The notes under the pieces: model-generated | Database searches by the model: none | The model's input: only the letters and a program-made list of their open reading frames with translations | Told to the model about the DNA's origin: nothing | In this document: positions 58,809 through 64,000 of the stretch, in pieces | How positions within the stretch are numbered: position 1 is the first letter of the stretch | Layout: the number at the start of each line of letters is the position of its first letter | Translations under genes and position numbers: made by a program | Assembly: GCA_036488725.1 (NCBI GenBank) | Contig: DASXHD010000051.1 | Location: 124,001 to 188,000 of the forward strand | DNA: 64,000 nucleotides | DNA from: DASXHD01 sp036488725 | GTDB taxonomy: Bacteria > Myxococcota_A > Polyangia > Polyangiales > Polyangiaceae | Reading direction: 5' to 3'

Positions 58809-59382
58809 CGTCAGGCTCCTCGTTCACCGCGAACGCGCGGATCTCGTCGAGGCAGAACCCGAGCCAGCGACGGACGCGCGCGGCGCGCTCGGGCGTCATC
58901 TTGTCGAGCGTCGTTTCGAGCAGATCGAAAAGCTCGAGCACGTCGGCGTTCGTTGCGTCGGCGCGCGTCGGACTCGCCAAGACGCTCGCGCGCTCGACTT
59001 CGTCGTAAAGCATCTTCACGCCGCCTTCGCTGAGGGCGATGGCGACGTTGTCGTCGCGCGCGACGCCGAGCACGCTCCACGGTCGCTCGACGTCGTTCGG
59101 GTCGCACGATGATCGCGCGACCGCGAGACGCATGAGGGCGTCGTTGAACGCGTCGATGCGATTGGCTTCGTCGAGGGGGCGTTCGTGGAGTTTCCACGCC
59201 TCTTCGCTCGCCATGTTGCGGATCTCGCGCACGTCCGCGGCGGACAAAGCACGAAAGCCCGCGCACACCGGCGCTTTCGGGCGCGCTTTCCAGGCGTCCG
59301 AGAACGCGGAAAGGGGCACGACGCAGGTGTGCACGGGCTTTCGTGCTGCGGCCACCTGTTCGACTTGCGAGAACGCAGACAT
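58801..59382 (-). CDS. Tail protein between chaperone and tape measure
   Basis: A 193-residue protein, mostly helical: ALSAADVREIRNMASEEAWKLH, DAFNDALMRLAVARSSC and DVLELFDLLETTLDKMTPERAARVRRW. It lies where tail assembly chaperones of the second type lie in Mu-like phages and could be a second chaperone subunit. No direct family signature is visible. It overlaps the tape-measure start by 8 bp. Confidence 0.6.
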   Translation of the reverse strand: MSAFSQVEQVAAARKPVHTCVVPLSAFSDAWKARPKAPVCAGFRALSAADVREIRNMASEEAWKLHERPLDEANRIDAFNDALMRLAVARSSCDPNDVERPWSVLGVARDDNVAIALSEGGVKMLYDEVERASVLASPTRADATNADVLELFDLLETTLDKMTPERAARVRRWLGFCLDEIRAFAVNEEPDGG

Positions 59383-59399
59383 CGATTGGTGACCTCGGA

Positions 59400-60032
59400 T
59401 TATTCAGCGGGCGGCTGGTGAGCCTCCGGCGGGGATGCGGGCGAAGAGCTCGCGGACGGCGTCGCGGGCGTCGGGGTTGAGCCAGACGTAGAGGGCCAGT
59501 TGCTCCTCAGTAAGCTCACATGACGGGCGGCCAAAGAACGCGTGAAGTTCAACTGCGAGCCGCGCCGTCGCCGCAAAAAAGGGCGGAGGTTTCCGACCGA
59601 CGCCTCCTCGAGGATCCGCCCGAACGTCGTCTCGTTCAGGTCGTCTTTCTGGATCGAGACGCTTTCGCTGTACGCCTGCCAGAGCTCGAAGAGGTACGCG
59701 ATGACGTCCGTGGTGAGGAGCTTCGACTGCTCCACCTGCCGGATGCCACCATCGAAGAACGGGAGCGGTTCGCCCGGCTTGCTGTCGGGGTCGACGAGCG
59801 CAACGGCGATCGTGTGCTTGGCGATGGCGCAGTCGTAGATCGGCTCGCCGAACTCGGGCGCCTCGACGCCGAGGCCTTTGGCTTCCGCGCGCGCGGCGCC
59901 GTAGACGCCTTGGGCTTCGACGGGCGTGAGGCACCGAAACCGGATGGTGATTTTGACGTCGGGCGCGATCTCGATCGTCTCGGGCTCGCTGAACGCGCGC
60001 GTGCCGGCGACGATGTCCGAGAATTTAGCCAT
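59400..60032 (-). CDS. Tail assembly chaperone, frame 0 (Mu gp41-like)
   Basis: Frame 0 encodes 210 residues. Residues 1-150 are well-formed (SDIVAGTRAFSEPETIEIAPDVKITIRFRC, DVIAYLFELWQAYSESVSIQKDD), but after codon 151 the protein turns into Arg/Ser/Pro-rich filler (FLRRRRGSQLNF). The -1 frame from 59579 to 59404 instead reads LAVELHAFFGRPSCELTEEQLALYVWLNPDARDAV, with the usual C-ending codons of this genome, so it is the true continuation. The switch falls on T_TTT_TTG (59580-59574). This fits the programmed -1 shift known in tailed-phage tail chaperones, or a homopolymer indel. The two products are almost equal in length (210 and about 209 residues), which is unusual for a programmed shift. 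Confidence 0.82.
   Translation of the reverse strand: MAKFSDIVAGTRAFSEPETIEIAPDVKITIRFRCLTPVEAQGVYGAARAEAKGLGVEAPEFGEPIYDCAIAKHTIAVALVDPDSKPGEPLPFFDGGIRQVEQSKLLTTDVIAYLFELWQAYSESVSIQKDDLNETTFGRILEEASVGNLRPFLRRRRGSQLNFTRSLAARHVSLLRSNWPSTSGSTPTPATPSASSSPASPPEAHQPPAE
59574..59580 (-). other. Candidate -1 slippery heptamer T_TTT_TTG
   Basis: On the minus strand the chaperone reads CCT TTT TTG in frame 0; sliding back one base gives TTT TTT GCG, matching the -1 frame, whose C-terminal stop is at 59404-59406. The X_XXY_YYZ form is ideal. Codon usage after the site is native in the -1 frame only. Confidence 0.7.
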
Positions 60033-60038
60033 TCTCGA

Positions 60039-60413
60039 TCACGTCTCTTTCGGCGCGAGGCCGAGGAACGTGACGGAGATGTCCGAGCGCCCGGTTTCGG
60101 CGTTCGACTTCTTCTGGACGTTCGTGACGGTCATCTGCTGCGTGACGAACGTGCCGCTTGGCTGAAGAAACGCGACCTCGACGAGCTGTGTTTGGAGCGC
60201 TTGGGCGATCCAGTCGATCGTCGTGCCGCCGATCGGGTCGATCGCGCTGAGCGTCATCTGCGTGTGAGCCGCGCCGATGGCGAGCCCCGCCGCGCCTTCC
60301 GCGTCGAACAAGATCGACTTGTTCGGATTCACGTCGAACGATTGTTCGTGCGCTTCAGCGACCTTCTTCGAGTTGATGAAGATCGGCCAGTAGCGTGTTT
60401 GCACTTGCGCCAT
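60039..60413 (-). CDS. Tail tube protein (Mu M/gp40-like)
   Basis: A 124-residue protein: TRYWPIFINSKKVAEAHEQSFDVN, AAHTQMTLSAIDPIGGTTIDW and TGRSDISVTFLGLAPKE. Length and beta-rich pattern suit contractile-tail tube subunits, and it lies between the sheath and the chaperone as in Mu. It is a positional call supported by the NSKKVAEAHEQSFDVN block. Confidence 0.75.
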   Translation of the reverse strand: MAQVQTRYWPIFINSKKVAEAHEQSFDVNPNKSILFDAEGAAGLAIGAAHTQMTLSAIDPIGGTTIDWIAQALQTQLVEVAFLQPSGTFVTQQMTVTNVQKKSNAETGRSDISVTFLGLAPKET

Positions 60414-60491
60414 GAGCGTGACTCCGTTGGGTCATGCGCCGCCGCCCCGCGCGCCAACGTGGGCGGCAGGGTCAGCGCGGCGCGGGTGTCG

Positions 60492-62054
60492 TCAGGCCGC
60501 GGCCTGGTTGATGATCTCGCTGATCGTGTGCGCGACGCGCACCGGCACGATCGTCGTCGCGCCCGTGATGCGCTCTGCGACGTCGTCGAATCCGCTCACG
60601 ACGGGGTATTTCGGATTCGTCCCGCTAAACGTGTCCTTGATGCTCGACGCCCACGGGGTCGAGCCGACGGCGCCGCTTGCCCAGTCGGCCATCATGGCCT
60701 TCTTCGTCTGATCCCAGAGAAGCGGGTAACCGATGCCAGCCGCCGGGAACGGCTCGCCGTTCGCGAAGTCCGGGTTGGCCTCGACGCGCGGGTTCGCTGC
60801 GCGGAACTGCGTCCAGTAAAGGTTCGTGAGCGCGAGCGCGAACTGGTCCGGCACGACCGCGTCGCCGATGTCGAGGCAGCGCGTATCCTGCGACGAGCCG
60901 TTGAGGCAGTACGTCGTCACGCCGCGCGTGAGCTTCGCCACACCGTTGACGGTCGTGATCGGCGATGCGCCCGCGTTGAGCAGCGCGTTGGCTTCCGAGT
61001 CGAGCCACACGTCCGAGCCGAATCGCTGCGGCGCGACCCAGGCGGAGCAGTCGTAACCGTCGTAGTCCGGGACGTACGAGACGGCCTCGACCGCGGCGCG
61101 CGTCGCCGCCCAGCCGGCCGCGATGAGCGCGGGATGCGTCTCGCAGTTGCGGCAGGTGAAGACGTTCTCACGCGGGTCGTTCAGCGTCGTCTGCGAGAGC
61201 GTCGCCGTGTTCGACTGCGTGCCATTGAAGCCGTAGCAGGCCTGGTCGTAGACCTGTTTCGTCACCGCGGCCTGCGCGGCGAGCGCGGCTTTGACCAGCG
61301 CTGCGTTCGTGACGTCGTTTTGTGCGACGCCGATGCGCGCCCAGCGCGTGTTGAGGAAGTTCGCCGAGGCGAGCGCCGTCGTGACGCTGTCCGTGCCGGT
61401 GCCGGCCGATGCGCCCGCGCGCACGCCGGAGACGGTTCCGGAGCTGTTCACGTTGGCCGAGCCGGCGATCGCGAAGGCCGCGCCCGACGCGTTCACGGTG
61501 TCCTGGTAGAGGATCCAGTCGTTCTGGCGGATGCCCTTGCTGCGGCTCGTGAGGGTGACGACGCCGGCGGCGTTGGCCGCGGTGAATGGGCAATCGGGTT
61601 GCGCGCTCACGGCTGCAACGATGGCTGCGGCGATCGTCGTGACGCTTGCGCCGCTCGCGTAGCTCGCGCTGATCTTCTTGCCGTTGATCCAGAGGGCGTA
61701 GGTGCCGGCCGCTGTCGGCGAGCCGGTGACGGTGATCGTGACCGTCGCCGCGGCTCCGCCTCCGGCTTCGGTGATCGCCATGAGGAAGAGCGAGACGTTC
61801 GGAGCGGCCGCGAGTGCGGCGAGGCCCATGAGCGCGAGCTCGCTGCCTTCGCCGGCCGCGGTGTTGATGTCCGTGCGCGAGAAGACCTGGCGGATCTCCG
61901 AGTCGGCGACAAGGTTGCCGGCGCTCGTGCGGTTCCCCATGAGGAGCACGTTCATCTCGCCGGGAGCGAGATTGGGGCCGGTGGCGAGGTTGATCTGGAT
62001 GCCGAAGAACGGCAAGAGCCAGGTGTCGTCGAAGCCGGGGATCGCGTACGACAT
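60492..62054 (-). CDS. Contractile tail sheath protein (Mu L/gp39-like)
   Basis: A 520-residue sheath subunit. The N-terminus LATGPNLAPGEMNVLLMGNRTSAGN and the central VPDYDGYDCSAWVAPQRFGSDVW match Mu-type sheath proteins, and VNGVAKLTRGVTTYCLNGSSQDTRCLDIG plus the C-terminal NPKYPVVSGFDDVAERITGATTIVPVRVAHTI are typical of the C-terminal domain that contacts the tube. Ser/Thr/Ala-rich beta insertions (SGTVSGVRAGASAGTG) sit in the outer domain. It is the marker for a contractile tail in this prophage. Confidence 0.9.
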   Translation of the reverse strand: MSYAIPGFDDTWLLPFFGIQINLATGPNLAPGEMNVLLMGNRTSAGNLVADSEIRQVFSRTDINTAAGEGSELALMGLAALAAAPNVSLFLMAITEAGGGAAATVTITVTGSPTAAGTYALWINGKKISASYASGASVTTIAAAIVAAVSAQPDCPFTAANAAGVVTLTSRSKGIRQNDWILYQDTVNASGAAFAIAGSANVNSSGTVSGVRAGASAGTGTDSVTTALASANFLNTRWARIGVAQNDVTNAALVKAALAAQAAVTKQVYDQACYGFNGTQSNTATLSQTTLNDPRENVFTCRNCETHPALIAAGWAATRAAVEAVSYVPDYDGYDCSAWVAPQRFGSDVWLDSEANALLNAGASPITTVNGVAKLTRGVTTYCLNGSSQDTRCLDIGDAVVPDQFALALTNLYWTQFRAANPRVEANPDFANGEPFPAAGIGYPLLWDQTKKAMMADWASGAVGSTPWASSIKDTFSGTNPKYPVVSGFDDVAERITGATTIVPVRVAHTISEIINQAAA

Positions 62055-62122
62055 GGATGTGTCCCTTCGCGCCGCGTCCAGAGCGGCGACGTGTCAGAGC
62101 GCGCGGCGCGCGCGGAATCGGT

Positions 62123-62506
62123 TCAAGCCGCGGCGGGCGGCGGTCCGGGCTTGGCCGACTCGTCGGCGACGAGCTTCGCCATGTCGGAAGCCATCGAGCG
62201 GATCTCGGCCGAGGCCGCCTTGGCGGCGCTCACGACTTCGAGCTTCACGCCCGCGGCCTCCGCCATCTCTTCGTCCGCGGCGAGGAGCTCTTCCTCTAGG
62301 ACCTTCTTGACGAAATAGGCGTACTCGAGCGGCGCGCGCTTGAAGAAGTCCGCGCCGAGATCGACCGGCTCTTCGTCGAACTTGTAGCGAGGCGCGCCCG
62401 CCTTCTTGGACGCCTCGACGTCGACGCTCGCGCCGACGTAGACGCCGCGAAGGAAGGGCCACATCACCGCAGCGGGCGAGTGCTTCGGGTTGCTGCGAAC
62501 CTTCAT
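62123..62506 (-). CDS. Small tail/neck protein of unknown function
   Basis: A 127-residue protein: KVRSNPKHSPAAVMWPFLRGVYVG, then a charged helical region (EPLEYAYFVKKVLEEELLAADEEMAEAAG-like) and a C-terminal Ala/Lys/Pro-rich tail. It lies upstream of the sheath as the small connector proteins in Mu-like phages do. No family signature is seen. Confidence 0.55.
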   Translation of the reverse strand: MKVRSNPKHSPAAVMWPFLRGVYVGASVDVEASKKAGAPRYKFDEEPVDLGADFFKRAPLEYAYFVKKVLEEELLAADEEMAEAAGVKLEVVSAAKAASAEIRSMASDMAKLVADESAKPGPPPAAA

Positions 62507-62517
62507 CGGTGACTCCG

Positions 62518-63471
62518 TCAGGTGAACGTGAAGGCGCCGATCATTGTGACCGTCTCGCCTCCGGGATTCGTGACGACGACGTCGCGCGCGCCGACCGTGC
62601 CGGGCGGCGTCGTCGCCGTGATGTTCGTGCCGTCGGCCGAGACGCCCGGCGAGTCCTGGTCGCAAAGCGTTCCGCCGATCGAGACGGTCAGACCGTCAAC
62701 GAACTGCGTGCCGTAGATCGTGATGGGCGTTCCGCCGAGATGCGTGCCGGAGCTCGGCGTGATGCTCGACGCGCGGAGCTGCGCGGAGATCGAGATGAGC
62801 GGCAACCCGTCGTCGGCGACGGAATCCGTCAGCCCGGCGAGCGGAGCGGACCGCTGCGTGATGTCGTTCGTGAGGCGCTCGGAACAATCGATGTTCCAGA
62901 CGACCGCGTCGAAGGTTTGCTTGCCTTCTTTGCCGAGGTCGATGACGAGCTTCTGCGGACCGCCCTTTTTGAAGTCGAGCGACCAAATCTTCGCGTACTT
63001 CCAAATCAGCGAGCCCTTCGAGGCTGCGACCGGGTCGAGATCGCCGGGAACGACATAGCCCGGCACGCGGCCGGTCCAGTCGGTGCCGAACGCAAGCGCG
63101 GCGTAGGCCGCGTTCGTGATGTTCGAGCGCTGCCGGCGCCACTTGAGCTCGAGCCGCGGGAGCACCCACCAAAGTCGTAGCCGAGAAGGGACGCGGCCGT
63201 AGTCGGTCGCCTCCCAAACAGTCTCGTCCCAACCCATGCGGTCGATGAAGAGCGCCGGGAGCTCGGTCGTCGTGAGCGTGTACGTCGACGGGTCACGCGC
63301 GTCGGTCGTGCGAACGACCGGCACGTTCGGCGCGGCGACAGCCCACACGTCCGCGAGCGCGTTCGTGAGCGCCTGCGCGTAGAAGCCGAGCAGGTAACCG
63401 AGGAACGGATCGCCGAGCGGCGCGTCAGTCGCCAGGGCGGGGATCTGGACGGTGCCGAGTTGGTCGGCCAT
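62518..63471 (-). CDS. Virion protein with C-terminal IPT/TIG domain
   Basis: A 317-residue protein. The N-terminal 230 residues, of unknown fold, include FYAQALTNALADVWAVAAPNVP and FDAVVWNIDCSERLTND. The C-terminal 85 residues (ITPSSGTHLGGTPITIYGTQFVDGLTVSIGG, VVVTNPGGETVTMIGAFTFT) are an IPT/TIG Ig-like domain, a module that decorates phage tails and capsids and binds host surfaces. Its place, just before the sheath gene, suggests a neck or tail-completion protein. Confidence 0.72.
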   Translation of the reverse strand: MADQLGTVQIPALATDAPLGDPFLGYLLGFYAQALTNALADVWAVAAPNVPVVRTTDARDPSTYTLTTTELPALFIDRMGWDETVWEATDYGRVPSRLRLWWVLPRLELKWRRQRSNITNAAYAALAFGTDWTGRVPGYVVPGDLDPVAASKGSLIWKYAKIWSLDFKKGGPQKLVIDLGKEGKQTFDAVVWNIDCSERLTNDITQRSAPLAGLTDSVADDGLPLISISAQLRASSITPSSGTHLGGTPITIYGTQFVDGLTVSIGGTLCDQDSPGVSADGTNITATTPPGTVGARDVVVTNPGGETVTMIGAFTFT

Positions 63472-63480
63472 CGATCACCC

Positions 63481-63852
63481 CTATTTGCTGACGTCGTCCG
63501 TGAATGCATCGACCGCGTTCGCGAGGTCGTAGTGGAGAACTTGATCCGCACGCTCTTCCGCGATCGGCGCGAACGGATATGGCTTCGCGCGCTCGGTGCC
63601 GTTGTTCACGAAGCTCGCGTAGTCCGCGGGCCACACCATGTCGACGCCGGGGGTGCCGTCGCCGGTCGGTTCGACGTGCGCGCCGCCTGTGAGGTTTTGC
63701 GTCCGGTCCTGATACGGGTGATCGGCCTGCTCGGCGCGCACGCCTTCGTCGCCTGCGTTGTGGGCGGCGCGATCGGTCGCGTGCTCGAGCGTGTCGAGGC
63801 CTCGGTCGGCGTCGTGGAGAAAGTCGGCGTCGTCGAGGGTGAGGGCGAGCAT
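63481..63852 (-). CDS. HK97 gp10/Mu-type tail completion protein
   Basis: A 123-residue protein with LDDADFLHDADRGLDTLEHATDRA, a charged helical start, then the conserved-looking NLTGGAHVEPTGDGTPGVDM with VWPADYASFVNNGTERAKPYPF. The last block (YA-x-FVNxGT..RPxPF) is the signature of the HK97 gp10 and Mu gpG-type completion proteins. The ATG at 63852 overlaps the upstream stop as TGATG. A TTG one codon earlier exists. Confidence 0.75.
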   Translation of the reverse strand: MLALTLDDADFLHDADRGLDTLEHATDRAAHNAGDEGVRAEQADHPYQDRTQNLTGGAHVEPTGDGTPGVDMVWPADYASFVNNGTERAKPYPFAPIAEERADQVLHYDLANAVDAFTDDVSK

Positions 63853-64000
63853 CAAAAGTCTGAGGTGCCGTCCGCGAAGTAGCGCGTGCCGGTCTTGGTC
63901 GGATCGGTGGACGATCCGGAGTGCACCACACCGCCGACGTTCGCCGGCTGCTGCTGCGGAGGATTGTCGGAAGGCGCGACCATGAGCGCGGCTTCCGCGA
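63852..64000 (-). CDS. Partial phage protein at right edge
   Basis: An open frame that runs to the window edge. Its visible end has a Gln/Pro-rich stretch (APSDNPPQQQPANVGG) and ends KTGTRYFADGTSDF. A methionine at 63983 could begin a 43-residue protein, but the frame stays open to the edge, so it is probably a longer protein. It overlaps the next gene by TGATG and belongs to the neck/head side of the prophage. Confidence 0.5.
   Translation of the reverse strand, partial: AEAALMVAPSDNPPQQQPANVGGVVHSGSSTDPTKTGTRYFADGTSDF

Larger units (their letters stand above)
39300..64000. mobile_element. Prophage with Mu-type contractile tail, partial
   Basis: About 38 genes, all but three on the minus strand, with tail genes in the Mu order (sheath, tube, chaperone, tape measure, N, P, 45, 46, 47, 48-like, fibre). 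It also has an endolysin, a chain of tiny overlapping genes, a spike, a papain-like peptidase and cargo genes. The left border near 39.3 kb is inferred from gene content; the right end, head, terminase and integrase or transposase genes are outside the window. It could instead be a tailocin or gene transfer agent, which cannot be excluded without the right-hand genes. A Mu-like transposase has not been seen. Confidence 0.85.

Overview
The window is GC-rich bacterial DNA with G/C-dominated third codon positions, densely packed genes and many ATGA/GTGA stop-start overlaps. The combination of a bacterial mevalonate pathway, a Tgl/PilF-type TPR lipoprotein, an FHA-headed sigma-54 activator, a eukaryotic-type Ser/Thr kinase and many Cys-rich or YXWGXW-type lipoproteins points to a myxobacterium (Myxococcota, probably Polyangia). 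That placement is inference; there is no rRNA in the window. No gene-free stretch exceeds 300 bases. The longest are 23515-23781 (one promoter candidate), 44289-44493 (nothing convincing), 8370-8553 (a terminator and a short repeat) and 39198-39347 (prophage edge).

Chromosomal part, 1-39.2 kb. An isoprenoid operon (mevalonate kinase, diphosphomevalonate decarboxylase, phosphomevalonate kinase, class II HMG-CoA reductase; 2-4030) is followed by a membrane-organisation set: an NfeD-like protein, two tandem SPFH/flotillin-like proteins and a hybrid histidine kinase/receiver. tRNA-Leu(GAG), its terminator, a small Cys-rich secreted peptide and a lipoprotein/tyrosine-recombinase chimera (8.3-10.2 kb) look like the scar of an integrated element. 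After hisB and a Crp/Fnr regulator comes a long overlapping operon: Tgl-like lipoprotein, RodZ-like HTH protein, recO, PfkB kinase, DUF971, murJ, engB (12.5-18.0 kb). A cytochrome P450 and a TetR regulator are divergent around a 61-bp region rich in palindromes. YgiQ, an alpha/beta hydrolase, tRNA-Val(CAC), a four-gene envelope cluster (lipoprotein, SH3/beta-barrel, DUF4266, DUF3570), a cytochrome c/FHA-activator operon, panB, a YbiT-type ABC-F protein and an 1106-residue protein with a C-terminal kinase domain follow. Small lipoproteins and a YkgJ-type protein finish this part.

Prophage part, about 39.3 kb to the right edge, nearly all on the minus strand. Read right to left it follows the Mu-type contractile-tail order: neck/virion proteins, sheath, tube, tail assembly chaperone (with a clear -1 frame switch at T6G), tape measure, DNA-circulation protein, gp44/P-like, gp45-like, gp25/W-like, baseplate J, fibres. 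It then passes through a pectate-lyase-fold spike and membrane proteins (holin candidates) into a chain of more than ten tiny overlapping genes. That chain includes a papain-like cysteine peptidase, a nucleotidyltransferase-like protein, two lipoproteins, several Cys-pair proteins and a GH25 endolysin. Head, terminase and integrase/transposase genes are not in the window and presumably lie to the right. Two plus-strand cargo genes (48.1-49.0 kb) sit inside the fibre region.

The most interesting points are the chaperone frameshift site, the phage papain-like peptidase with its complete catalytic set, the spike with a signal-peptide-like N-terminus, the lipoprotein-recombinase chimera beside tRNA-Leu, and the repeated operator-like palindrome that recurs inside the TetR coding sequence.
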